This document shows, piece by piece, positions 34,254 through 45,455 of a stretch of 64,000 bases of DNA. Position 1 is the stretch's first letter, and the number at the start of each line of letters is the position of its first letter. The DNA comes from Aegilops tauschii subsp. strangulata (taxonomy: Eukaryota > Streptophyta > Magnoliopsida > Poales > Poaceae), in the NCBI RefSeq assembly GCF_002575655.3, contig NC_053040.3, positions 363,132,267-363,196,266 on the forward strand, in the 5' to 3' direction. Made by a program: the position numbers and the translations under genes. The notes under the pieces are model-generated. The model did not search any database. It was not told where the DNA came from and saw nothing but the letters and a program-made list of their open reading frames with translations.

Positions 34254-36340
34254 TCGGTGAAGAAGGTCAGGTGGCTGGCATAGTCATTTGAGTGAGGAGG
34301 CGGTGCATTCTCGTCTGAGATGTAGCCCATGGCGGTATTAGCCCTGTTCCGGAGATTCTGAAGCATGGGAGCGTGCTCACGCTCCAACGTCCGCCGTTGG
34401 AGCACTTCCTCCCTGTTTTTCCGCGCGGCAGCCTCGACGTCGTCAACTCGCTTCTGAAGGGAAAGCAGCTCGGCACGGGCGGAGGCCAAGTCCGCCTGTG
34501 CCGTGACCAGGGCGGCGGCCGCGGCATTCCCACGCCTCTCCGCCTCGTCCAACCTGGGCCTGAGGGCAGCGGCCCTACCCGCACCTTCCGTCCCTGCGAG
34601 CTTCAATTTCAAATCATACCTACCCTCTAGATCTGCGTGAACCTCGGCCACCCGGCGGTCGACCTCCTCCTACACCTTAGCCTCACGAACCCCAACGGCA
34701 TCTTCTGCTTGAGCAACTTGACGCTCCCTTGTCTCCAGTTGCTCGAGCTCGAGGCTGCGCTCCACGGCCTCCAGCGCCAGCACCTCCTCGCGCTTCCGGA
34801 TGTCCTCCTCCTCGGCAGGCGTCCCCCTCAGCGACGCAAGAGCAGCTCTGCGCGCCTCCACCTGCTGCTCGAGGGATGCACTCCAGGCCTGGAGCTCCCA
34901 CGCGCGCTTCTCCGCAGCCTCGCGGCGGCAGTCAGCCTCGCGAGCCTCCTCCAAGGCTCGGGAGCAAGCTTCGCGGGAAACCTTGAGGGACGCCTCGGCC
35001 TTCGCGTTCTGAAGTTCGCGCTGGTAGCGGCCAAGGTTGATAGCCACCCTCAGCTTGCGTCGTTCCTCCACCAGCCGAAGACCCTCAGCCTCAAGGCGCG
35101 AGTCAACACCCGCGAGCTCTTCACCAAGTTGGCTCATTGCGCCCATTGCCTCCTGGAAGAGCTCATGGCGAACTACGCTCCGCACGCGCTCGAACGCTCG
35201 GCCCACCTTGTCCTCCCCCTCGGGGGCCACGGGCGGGGCATCAAGCGGTGCACCGCCCTTCAGCAGGGGGCTAGGGGCTGGTGCTGCACCTGGTGTCAAC
35301 CGGTCCTAGTGAGGAGCCCAAGCCAATCGGGGCTCGCTGCTTGAAGAGGAGCCGAAGATCGAGGCCAACCAGCTACAATCCATGACCAGAGGAGGGGCCT
35401 TGGGCACGCCCGCCAAGCTCCACGCCAGACCGTGGGGGAGGGGCAACGAAGCCGCAGGCTCAGCGCGCCACGAAGGCAGGAGCGCTCCTTCAACCAACCC
35501 TGCTCCAGGAGCGGCAAGCAGACCCGGAACGCTCGAGGCCGACGGGGGAGTCGAGGAAGGAGGCAGCTTCTCAGGAGATGCGGCAGCCTCGACAGAAGGA
35601 GCCCCGAAGGACTGACGTCAGGAGAAGAAAACAGCATGCAAGAAGCCATAACAGTACGGTACTCACGTGTCGATGGCGATGTACTTCCTTCGCTTCAGCG
35701 GCCCGAAGATGTTGTTGCCGCTCGGGGATCATTTCCTCTTGCGGAGCTCCTCGAAGTCCATGCAAAGCCGACCGAAGCGCTGAACATGGCGGCCAGCGCG
35801 GGGCGAGGTCAAGGAAGAGCTTGGAAGGACAGCTTCAGGGGTGCCCGGCTGCGGCGAATAGCCAGGCGCCGTCTCACCACAACCTCCCGAGGCTTCCGGG
35901 GCCTTGGCCTCGGGAGTCGCATGCCGCGTCTCCTCAGCGACCGACGTCTCGGGGAAGGGGTCGCAAGCTCCTGAGGACTACGCCCCAGGATCGCCGCACA
36001 ACATGTGCTCCTCAGCACTTAAGCCACCGGCCTCCGTCGGAGCTCACCCTCCTGCACCCTCACCTGGGGCGAGCTCGGCACTGGCGACAAGGAAGGGAAC
36101 CACGTCGACGGGGTTCTCGCGGGGCCCCACTAGGCCGATCGGGTGCAGCCACCACTCGTCAAAGGGACTTGTCAAGTCGAGCAGTTGCCGAGGCAGCGTG
36201 GGGAAGCTGAGACGCCCACGTCGAATCAACCGCCACGCGTCAACCGAGGCCGTAGGCTTTTGGGGCCCGCGGCACTCCGTACTTGACCCTTGGCTTCGGC
36301 CCAAAGCCAAGCCCGAGCGCGCCTTGGGCCCGGGGGCTAC

Positions 36341-37232
36341 TGTCCGCGTTCTGGGAACGGGGGTCCCCAGACTTGCCTGCCTGCGGCCATGGCGTGGCTA
36401 AGCTAGCGGGCTGTATGACCCATCTTCATCAACAAGGCAATCAAGACCTTCGCGAGGGGCCAAGCCTCGCGAGGCGGACGATGCAAGACCTCCTCAGGAG
36501 CGGCCTAGCCAGGCAGGCTAATGAGGAGCGGAGATATCAAGGCGAGGCAAACCTCACGAGGCTCTCGTGACGTGGGCCATGACGATCGGCACCAGGCAGG
36601 CGCCAAGGCGTGCGGCGTCCTTGTTTCCTCTTTGGTGCTAAAGAAGCAGGCGCAGGCGCGGACTACCGAGGCGTCAAGCAAAGGTTTCCATATCCGTGCA
36701 ACGAGACCAAGACCAGCAGGACGGCGAGACGGAGGTCACCATGGAGCCCAAGACGGCGTCATCATCAGAGCCTTTTGCAGGCGAAGACCGCTTTTGTCAG
36801 GATAGCTTGTACCAGCTGTCCCCTTTCAAATTTGCCCGCCGTTGTTGGCTCCCTTCCCGCTCAATATTTGGGGAGAGGACCAGGGCCTATATAAGTAGAG
36901 CTAGCCACCACAGTAGAGGAGAGATGAGGTCACGCTCTCACCGCACAAGTTCACCAAGCACAAGAACACCTGAACCTAAGGAGGCTGTTCTCCCCCTTGT
37001 ACTGCTCATCATCAGCCCAAGAGGCAATCCACGACCACACACTGGAGTTGGGTATTACACCACATCGGTGGCCTGAACTAGTATAAATCTCGTGTCTTTC
37101 TGTGTTGCGTGTTCGTCGAGTTCATCCGTGAGATCTTAGCGAGCTAGGGCGTGGATCGGTAGGAGGGAAAGAACTCCGCGCGCACCCCAGAGTTCAAACC
37201 TTAAGGGTTTTGCCGGAACCCGAGATCCGACA
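36341..37232 (+). repeat. 3' LTR of element D (892 bp)
   Basis: TGTCCGCGTTCTGGG...GATCCGACA, preceded by the polypurine-like CGGGGGCTAC (36331-36340). TATA box TATATAAG at 36888-36895. Confidence 0.92.
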
Positions 37233-37619
37233 AAGACAATCAAGCTCTCGCTTCTAAAACCATTGCTGCCACTATGGCACCTGAGGCTATCATCACTACT
37301 GCTGAAGCCACAACGACTGAAACCACTGTGGCTGAAGCCGATGAAGCTGAAGCTAGTGAAGCTAATGTGTCTAAAGATAAATCAGGGCCTGAAGTTCAAC
37401 TAGTGCGTGTCCAATGGCCAAATCTCACTCCTCCTGAAGTGCCTGGACCCTAGTATGAATTCAACATCAATAATAGGCTGCTGATCCAGAAGCCAATGCA
37501 TAGACTACCAAGGCTTCACAGTGCTGCTTCCACAGATTGCTCCTTCAGTGTCTTAAGCTGCAGAGAGCACAACACCTTCTTTGATCGTTCCAAGAACCCC
37601 TACAACATACCTCATATAT
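37233..37619 (+). pseudogene. Continuation of coding remnant C beyond element D
   Basis: After the AAGAC target copy, a + frame encodes an Ala/Thr/Glu-rich acidic stretch (TTAEATTTETT, EADEAEASEA) and then a less biased block (VQWPNLTPPEVP, later FDRSKNPYNIP), with a TAG near 37453. Its composition continues that of 15605-17159. It ends near an LTR-like sequence, so it may be the last ORF of an element whose 3' LTR follows. Confidence 0.5.
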
Positions 37620-39041
37620 TGTCAGATATAGGTTCTGGAGGCATCTACAGCGAAGCTATTTGATATGTATCTGCCATATCTACTTTTCCAAACACTTTTG
37701 CTCTTCCTCTGGACTCTAATTTGCATGATTTGAATGAAACTAACCCAGACTGACGTTGTTTTCAGCAGAACTACCATGTTGTTGTTTTTGTGTAGAAATA
37801 AACGTTCTTGGAATTGGATGAAACTTTTTGGAGATTTTTTATGGAATAGATAAAAAACACTGGAGCCAAGACCCACTGGAGAGGGCCCCTGCTGTCCACA
37901 AGGCACCAGGGTGTGTTGTGGGTCCCACGAGGCTCCGCTGACCCTAATTCCAAATCTATAAATTCTTATTTCTTGAGAAAAAATAAGGGAAGAAGTCTCA
38001 TCGCGTTTCAAGATACGGAGCCATTGCCGCCTCATGTTCTTCATAAGGAGGGCAGATCTGGAGTCTGTTTGGGGCTCCAGAGAGGGGGATTCATCGTCAT
38101 CATCATCCCCAACCCTTCTTGATCACCAATTCCATTATACTCACCACCAGGATTGAGTAATCCCTTCGTAGGCTTGCTGGACGGTGATGGGTTGGATAAG
38201 ATTTATCATGTAATCGAGTTAGTTTTGTTAGGGCTTGATCCCTAGTATCCACTATGTTCTGAGATTGATGTTGCTATGACTTTGCTATGCTTAATGCTTG
38301 TCACTAGGGCCAGAGTGCCATGATTTCAGATCTTAACCATTTATGTTTTCATGATCCTATCTTACAAGTTATACACACCTATTACGTGTTATGATCCGCA
38401 TACCCCAAGGTGACAATAATTGGGATTCTTTCTGGTGATTACCATAGTTTGAGGAGTTCATGTATTCACTATGTGTTAATGCTTTGTTCTGGTTCTCTAT
38501 TAAAAGGAAGTCTTAATATCCCTTAGTTTCCATATGGACCCCGCTGCCACGGGAGGGTAGGACAAAAGATGTCATGCAAGTTCTTATCACAAGCACGTAT
38601 GACTATATACGGAATACATGCCTACATTACATTGATGAATTGGAGCTAGTTCTGCATCGCCCTAGCTAGGTTATAACTGTTACATGATGAATGTTATCCA
38701 ACATAATTATCCATCACTGATCCAATGCCTATGACTTGTGCATATTGATCTTGCTAAGTTACTATTGATATTGCTGCTGCTATCACCATCATTATAAAAC
38801 TGCTATTGCTACTGTTACTGTTACCACTGCTATTGTTACTATTGCTATTAAATTACCATACTACTGTGCTATGCTGATCACTCTGCTACATACATTTAGT
38901 TCTCTAGGTGTGGTTGAATTGACAACTCAACTACTAATACTTGCAAATATTCTTTGGCTCCCCTTGTGTGAAATCAATAAATTTGGGTTGAATACTCTAC
39001 CCTCAAAGACTGTTGCGGTCCCCTATACTTGTGCGTTATCA
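37620..39041 (+). repeat. Triticeae Gypsy-type LTR (Sabrina-like, tentative), ends uncertain
   Basis: The 3' end CCTCAAAGACTGTTGCGG...GTGCGTTATCA is a characteristic Triticeae LTR terminus. Inside are CTATAAAT (about 37955), ATCCCTAGTATCCACTATG and a tract of GCTATTGTTACT-type imperfect triplets (about 38770-38870). The proposed TG start at 37620 is not supported by a target duplication or a clear primer site after 39041, so it may be 5'-truncated, solo or the 3' LTR of element C. The family name is from memory and unverified. Confidence 0.55.
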
Positions 39042-39862
39042 GGAGCATGAACTGTTGGTGCTGAAGAATAATAATCTAAATCTTCAATAGACGGCGTCGC
39101 ACGCCACTTCTCAATTGTCGGGGGCTTGGAGCCAAACTTGAAGCTTTCCTTGAAGCCATCGGTAGCAAGGTCTTCTTCAGAGCATAAGATTGTAAGCCTG
39201 TTCCAAGCACGACGATTAGCTTCTTTGGGGAATTATTGCTATTGTGGGGGAAGAGAGAGGGGTGTTGGAAGCGAGAGTGGCTAGTTTACATTTTCCTGTT
39301 CTACACTATTATTCATTATTTGCTGGGAGTTGTTTGATTGGTCGTGGGGAGAGTGGAGGCCTTAGTGCTCCTGACCTTGCCATTTTACGCCATGCTCTAT
39401 ACACTGACTGAACTTTTAGTTTGGGCACTATGGTTGCTCGACGGTTGAGTTTAAACCGTTCGAGGGGTCCTATTTTTGGGGTATCTATGCTTCCCGCCTA
39501 GCTGAACATTTTGAGATACCCATTAGGCTTGACGAGAAGGAGGAGATGTTGCTACGCACTAGATATTTGGACTATAACAGTATGGTAGCACACGATTTTA
39601 TTAAGAATGATAAGAAAAAGAGACTCCCCTATAACTTAGTATTTAGTGAGGGTACTTTTGAGACTATTGCTCTGCCTGCCTCTTCTTTGTTCGATATTTA
39701 TTCAGGCAGGTATACCATTATGCCCGAGGACATATACAGATTTTGGGGTCTATCAAAACCCCTAGTACCTGAGCCGGCACCAGTCCCTGATCCCTATCAG
39801 GAGCCAGTTTTTTAGTGGGAGCTACAAGAGCTTGCCAACCGGTTTAACCCCCAGGACCCTTG
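39042..39862 (+). pseudogene. Athila/Sabrina-like internal ORF remnant
   Basis: About 39420-39815 encodes a protein block (ARRLSLNRSRGPIF, then AEHFEIPIRLDEKEE, TRYLDYNSMVAHDF, FETIALPASSLFDIY) ending in a Pro-rich tail PEPAPVPDPYQEPVF. One base is lost near 39476, splitting the frame; an 89-codon ORF remains from 39546. It resembles in style the ORF1-type proteins of Athila-clade Gypsy elements, but I cannot confirm the family. The first 380 bp show no coherent coding. Confidence 0.45.
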
Positions 39863-41516
39863 ATACGTCTCCAACATATCAATAATTTATGATTGTTCCA
39901 TGCTATCACATTATCCACCTTGGATGTTTTATATGCATTTATATGCTATTTTATATTATTTTTGGGACTAACCTATTAACCTAGAGCCTAGTGCCAGTTC
40001 TTGTTTTTTCCTTGTTTTTGAGTTTTACAGAAAAGGAATATCAAACGGAGTCCAAACGAGCTGAAAATTTACGGTGAGTTTTTATGGAGCAGAAGAAGCC
40101 CAAGGAGCATCGGAGTCAAGCCAGAAGAGTCCCGAGGCAACCACAAGCCCAGGGGGTGCTCCCACCCCCCAGGGCGTGCCCCCATGGCTTGTCGCTGCCT
40201 CTTGGACCCCCCTGACGTGAAACCGACGCCAAAAATTCCTATACATCCAGAAACCACCAGAAAGAAACCTAGATCAGGAGTTCTTCTGCCGCAAGCCTCT
40301 GTAGCCATGAAAAACCAATCGGGAGCCCATTCCGGCACCCTGCCGGAGGGGGAAACCATCACCGGTGGCCATCTTTATCATCCCGGCGCTCTCCATGACG
40401 AGGAGGGAGTAGTTCACCATCAGGGCTGAGGGTATGTACCAGTAGTTATGTGTTTGATCTCTCTCTCTCTCTCTCTCTCGTGTTTTTGATATGGCACGAT
40501 CTTGATGTACCGCAAGCTTTGTTACTATAGTTGGATCGTATGGTGTTTCTCCCCCCTCTACCTTCTTAAGATGAATTGATTTTTACCTTTGAGGTTTCAC
40601 TATTATCGGATTGAATACTATTATGGATTTGAGAACACTTGATGTATGTCTCGCGTGGGATACCCATGGTGACAATGGGGTGTTCTATTGATTCACTTGA
40701 TGTATGTTTTGGCACTCAACTCACGGATTCCTGAGGTGACATTGGGGTAATCTATGCATAGGGTTTGATGCACGTTTTCATCCTTGTTTCTCCGATAGAA
40801 ATCTTGGGTCACTCTTTGAGGTTCTTTGTGTTGGATTGAATATTATGAATCTGAAGTTGTTCGATGCATATCGTATAATTGACCCACGGATACTTGTGGT
40901 GACATTGGACTACCTAGGTGACATTAGGGTTGATTGATGTGTGTCATATGGTGTTATTTTAGTACGAACTCTAGGGCTGTTTGTGGCACTTATAGGAATA
41001 GCCCAATGGATTGATCGGAAAGAATAACTTTGAGGTGGTTTCATACCCTACAAGCAATTTCATCTTATGTTCTCCGCGATAGGAACTTTGGAGTGACTTT
41101 TATCGCATGTTGAGGGATTGCCATATGATCTAATTATGTTATCATTGTTGAGAGAACTTGCACTAGTGAAAGTATGAACCCTAGGCCTTGTTTCCAAGCA
41201 TCGCAACACCATTTTCGCTCACTTTTACTACTAGTTACCTTGCTATTTTTATATTTTCAGATTACAAAAACCTATATCTACCATCCATATTACACTTGTA
41301 TCACCATCTCTTCGCCGAACTAGTGCACCTATACAATTTACCATTGTATTGGGTGTGTTGGGGACACAAGAGACTCTTTGTTATTTGGTTGCAGGGTTGT
41401 TTGAGAGAGGCCATCTTCATCCTACGCCTCCCACGGATTGATAAACCTTAGGTCATCCACTTGAGGGAAATTTGTTACGGTCCTACAAAACTCTGCACTT
41501 GGAGGCCCAGGAACAC
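39863..41516 (+). repeat. LTR of the element H family, + orientation, 3' end cut by the CACTA
   Basis: Starts TGATACGTCTCC, shares its sequence with the LTRs of element H (43801 and 58369, opposite strand), and stops near GGAGGCCCAGG, about 45 bp short of the family's normal end, where the CACTA begins. The missing end is not found on the right side within the window. No target duplication or primer site is visible, so solo or part of an element cannot be decided. Confidence 0.75.
40459..40479 (+). repeat. (CT)n microsatellite in the LTR
   Basis: About ten uninterrupted CT dinucleotides. H's LTRs carry shorter GA runs at the homologous place on the opposite strand (44873-44883, 59440-59447). 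Confidence 0.9.
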
Positions 41517-41989
41517 CACTACGAAAATAAACACTTCCGTGATGATACGTGTTTGTCACAGTAGGTCACGTTTTCTGTCATGCATGTACATCCATGACGA
41601 TTTGATGACAGAATCAAGATAGTCATACATGTGCTGTCGTAGAAGTATTCCATGACATTACCAAAATTATCATCACGGAAGTGTCCACTTCCATGACGAT
41701 AATCACACGTCATAGAAGTGCTTTCGTCAAGGGTGACCGACACGTGGCATCCACCGTAATGGGTCGCCGTTAAGCTATCGGGTTCCAATTTGGATCCGAT
41801 AACCCGTTAACAGCCCGGGCCAATGGTGATTTTCCACATGTAAAATTCTCATTGGCCGGAGGAAACACGTGTTGGCTCACCGTTGGGACAGATGTCATCC
41901 ACTCATTGGACAGGAGGCGCCTATGATAGGTCGACACATGGCACGGCCCAACAGTGGCCTATTTCGGTGAAAAAGGCCGGCCCAGTAAA

Positions 41990-42760
41990 AACTAGCAGGC
42001 CGGCCCATATAAGACCTACTTGTGTCAGGTCCATTTAAGCCCATGGCCCATACGAGATGTGCCAATTCGGCCCGTCAATGGCCCGTTAACGATTTGACAC
42101 CATTGCAGCCCATCGTCAGTTCGAGCCTGTTAATAGCCCGCTATATATTTGGGCTCAATATCGGCCCGATGTGGTTTTGGCCTGTTAACGGCCCATTCAA
42201 GGGATGGGCCAATTTTCAGGATGTACACCTTTCGGCCTTTTAGCGACCCATTTAAGTGTTGCGCCAATTTCCGGCCCGGTGTGTCTTTCAGCCTGTTGAC
42301 GGCCCATAAATGAGTTGGGCCATTTGTAGTCGGACCTAAGTTTTGGCCTTTTAACGGCCCATGCTCTTCATGGTCCAATACCAGCCTGGTTTTTCATTTG
42401 GCCTGCTAAAGGCCCACAACACAGTTGGGCCATTTACAGTACGACCTGACTTTCGGCCTCTTTGCGGCCCATGCTCTTCATGGTCTAGTACGAGCCCACT
42501 GTCTCTTTCGGCCTGCTAAAGGCCCACAGTATAATTAGCCCATATGTAGCCCGACCTTAGTATCAGCCTGTTAACGGCCCATGAAATCAAATGGGCCCAC
42601 CTGTTGCCCGCTTTGATGTCGGCCTTTTAACAACCTGGGAGGTAACTGGGCCGACCATTAACTTTCGGCCTGGTAACAACCCATTAACTTAATGGGCCCA
42701 CTAAAGTTCGTACATGTCTTTAGGCCCAATTAGATAATTTGAGCCCATTACGACGAGCAA
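41990..42760 (+). repeat. CACTA subterminal repeat array (GGCCCAT / ATGGGCC / TTAACGGCCC words)
   Basis: About 770 bp in which variants of GGCCTGTTAACGGCCCAT and TTGGGCCATTT recur every 30-70 bp in both orientations. In CACTA elements such subterminal arrays bind the element's own regulatory protein; that role here is inference from the superfamily. Confidence 0.75.
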
Positions 42761-42896
42761 TTATGCACATGACCAAAACCGATCAAGCAAAGGTACATCA
42801 TACAGGGAAAAACGTTGCACCTCCAGCATATATTACAGGAAATTACATCCACTGGGAAATCAAAGATTGATGCCAATGCAAATAAATGAACAGAAC

Positions 42897-43229
42897 CTAA
42901 TGATCTACAATGTCACAATCTGCAACCTCAGCGCGGATGACGCCCATAAGCAGGTGGGCAAGTTCTTGCTGCTTTGCTACACTGTCTCTGAAAACATTGA
43001 TCAGTTGTTGTTGCGCACAAATGTGCACCTCTGATTCCTCCACCATTTCCATCATTGCTTCAGCCATTAATTGGTTCACAAACATACATTTTTTCCATTG
43101 CATTCGAGACAGAGGAAACTGAACAGATTTAGCTGGCGATTTTGGCAGACTTGTATTATTGATAGTGGAGAGTGTCTCGACCACTACATCATAACATAAA
43201 TTAGGAGGGGAACCGAACATATTAATCAA
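42897..43229 (-). pseudogene. Possible CACTA protein exon (110 aa open frame)
   Basis: Minus-strand open frame with mixed composition (MQWKKCMFVNQLMAEAMMEMVEE, VHICAQQQLINVFRDSVAKQQELAHLL), more protein-like than background. Potential donors (GTAAGT) occur on the same strand near 43600 and 43725, suggesting a spliced minus-strand gene running in from the right arm. No transposase signature seen. Region 43230-43800 is otherwise AT-rich with no feature apart from short direct repeats (CTACACCAAATTAACACA near 43324 and 43425). Confidence 0.35.
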
Positions 43230-43800
43230 GAGTTATTGCCATATTACCTGGCCTAGATTTATTGGAAAGAAACAATGGGTTTGCCTTGCTATTTTTAGAG
43301 TTTCTCTTCTTATCTTCAGCAGCCTACACCAAATTAACACACTAGCATTGCTATCATTGGCCAGGTCAGATAATAGGAAAGCAACATTGACACAACGAAC
43401 GTTTGGGCAACCAGACCACACTAGCCTACACCAAATTAACACAATATGGCATAGCTATCATCAGCTAGGTAAGCTAATACGAAAGCAACATTGACACAAT
43501 GAATGAATGGGCAACCAGAGCAACACTACAATTTAGTAATGTCAATGATATGAGATAGTACACTCATGTAACTCAGTATGCAAAACTAATAGGCAATTTT
43601 ACTTACAAAAATCAACATTGTCGCCTTTAACATTTTGCTACAACTAAATTTAGATCAGATAAAGGTTGGATTCACACTGATTAACAAAATACATGCTGAT
43701 GTAAAAATATAGTGATATACAACAGGTACTTACATCAGCATTGGAGCATAAAGAATTCCCGCAAGATACTTTCCTCGAATACGGTCCCAGTGGAGGAAGT

Positions 43801-45455
43801 TGATGTCTACTACACAACCTTCTTGTAGACGTTGTTGGGCCTCCAAGTGCAGAGGTTTGTAGGACAGTAGCAAATTTCCCTCAAATGGATGACCTAAGGT
43901 TTATCAATCCGTGGGAGGCGTAGGATGAAGATGGTCTCTCTCAAACAACCCTGCAACCAAATAACGAAGAGTCTCTTGTGTCCCCAACACACCCAATACA
44001 ATTGTAAATTGTATAGGTGCACTAGTTCGGCGAAGAGATGGTGATACAAATGCAATATAGATGGTAGATATAGGTTTTTGTAATATGAAAATATAAAAAC
44101 AGCAAGGTAACTAATGATAAAAGTGAGCGTAAACGGTATTGCAATGCGTTGAAACAAGGCCTAGGGTTCATACTTTCACTAGTGCAAGTTCTCTCAACAA
44201 TAATAACAAATTGGATCATATAAATATCCCTCAACATGCAACAAAGAGTCACTCCAAAGTCATTAATAGAGGCGAACAAATGAGGAGATTATGGTAGGGT
44301 ACGAAACCACCTCAAAGTTATCCTTTCTGATCGATCTATTCAAGAGTCCGTAGTAAAATAGCAAGAAGCTATTCTTTTCGTTCGATCTATCATAGAGTTC
44401 GTACTAGAATAACACCTTAAGATACAAATCAACCAAAACCCTAATGTCACCTAGATACTCCAATGTCACCTCAAGTATCCGTGGGTATGATTATACGATA
44501 TGCATCACACAATCTCAGATTCATCTATTCAAACCAACACAAAGTACTTCAAAGAGTGCCCCAAAGTTTCTACCGGAGAGTCAAGACGAAAACGTGCGCC
44601 AACCCCTATGCATAAGTTCACGGAACTCACAAATTGATCACCAAAACATACATCAAGTGGATCACGTGAATATCCCATTGTCACCACAGATAAGCACATG
44701 CAAGACATAGATCAAGTGTTCTCAAATCCTTAAAGACTCAATCCGATAAGATAACTTCAAAGTGAAAACTAAATCCATTACAAGAGAGTAGAGGGGGAGA
44801 AACATCATAAGATCCAACTATAATAGCAAAGCTCGCGATACATCAAGATCCTACCACCTCAAGAACACAAGAGAGAGAGAGAGATCAAACACATAGCTAT
44901 TGGTACATACCATCAGCCCCGAGGGTGAACTACTCCCTCCTCGTCATGGAGAGTGCCGGGATGATGAAGATGGCCACCGATGAGGGATCCCCCCTCCGGC
45001 AGGGTGCCGGAACGGGTCTAGATTGGTTTTCGGTGGCTACAGAGGCTTGCGGCGGCGGAACTCCCGATCTAGGTTATGTTCTGGGGGTTTCTGTATATAT
45101 AAGAGGTTTTGGCATCGAGAACAAGTTAGGGGGGTCTCCGGGCTGTCCACGAGGTAGGGAGGCGCGCCCAAGGGGGGTGGGCGTGCCCCCCACCCTCGTG
45201 GGCAGCCTGGGACTCTTCTGGCTCAACTCTTTTACTTCATGGCCTTCTTCTGGTCCAAAAATAAGTTCCGTGAAGTTTTAGGTCAATTGGACTCCGTTTG
45301 GTTTTCCTTTTCTGCGATACTAAAAAACAAGGAAAAAAACAGAAACTGGCACTGGGCTCTAGGTTAATAGGTTAAAATAGCATATAAAACATCCACGATT
45401 TATAATATAATAGCATGGAACAATCAAAAATTATAGATACGTTTGAGACGTCTCA
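43801..45455 (-). repeat. 3' LTR of element H (1655 bp)
   Basis: On the minus strand starts TGAGACGTCTC (TGATACGTCTCC in relatives) and ends GTAGACATCA. TATATATA occurs near 45094-45101, a probable promoter element. The minus-strand polypurine stretch AAGCTTGGGGATGCT (45456-45470) directly precedes it. Confidence 0.9.

Larger units (their letters stand above)
20039..36310 (-). pseudogene. Antisense coiled-coil gene of element D, split by element E
   Basis: Reading leftwards: an upstream part (about 36310-35667) ends at a KYIAIDT-like sequence before a GTGAGT donor, the same position and motif as KYVVVDQ before GTAAGT in element I. Next is a long Ala/Glu/Arg coiled coil (35299-34673), one in-frame stop at 34670-34672, then more coiled coil to 34259. 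The frame continues directly across element E to 20419-20039, which ends in an acidic tail (DDDAVVVVVDEGN) and a stop. The Transposase_28-like block seen in A, E and I is not recognisable here. The intron at 35612-35666 is only about 55 nt, so splicing may be impaired. Confidence 0.6.
17160..37232 (+). mobile_element. Non-autonomous Tat-type LTR retrotransposon (element D), split by element E
   Basis: LTRs at 17160-18059 and 36341-37232, primer site at 18062 and G-rich tract before the 3' LTR. Flanks AAGAT (17155-17159) and AAGAC (37233-37237) form a target duplication with one transition. Without element E and its target copy it is about 6.24 kb. It holds an N-terminal gag-like ORF on + and a long antisense gene on -, and nothing recognisable from capsid to integrase. 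Element I (47422-56405) is a relative that retains more of gag and protease. It presumably depends on enzymes from relatives. Confidence 0.88.
41517..43800 (+). mobile_element. CACTA (En/Spm-type) DNA transposon, left end and arm (element G)
   Basis: Terminal sequence CACTACGAAAATAAACACTT begins at 41517, preceded by CAC (candidate 3 bp target copy). The terminal and subterminal region is rich in repeated words (CACTTCCGTGATGAT and CTTCCATGACGATA, in direct and inverted form), then a long GGCCCA array. It is interrupted at 43801 by element H and resumes after 60046. The right terminus was not found, so it is either beyond 64000 or lost. Confidence 0.8.

Noticed and set aside
37620..39041. Reading 37620-39041 as a complete solo LTR
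   Set aside because: The five-base flanks do not match and the 5' boundary is uncertain, so only an LTR-like label is justified.
42022..42243. Short ORFs in the GGCCCA array
   Set aside because: The array is a tandem-like subterminal repeat of the CACTA; reading frames there follow from repeat words.
41988..42780. CRISPR-like array or satellite
   Set aside because: Units are unequal, occur in both orientations and belong to a eukaryotic CACTA subterminal region; no cas genes or constant repeat-spacer pattern.
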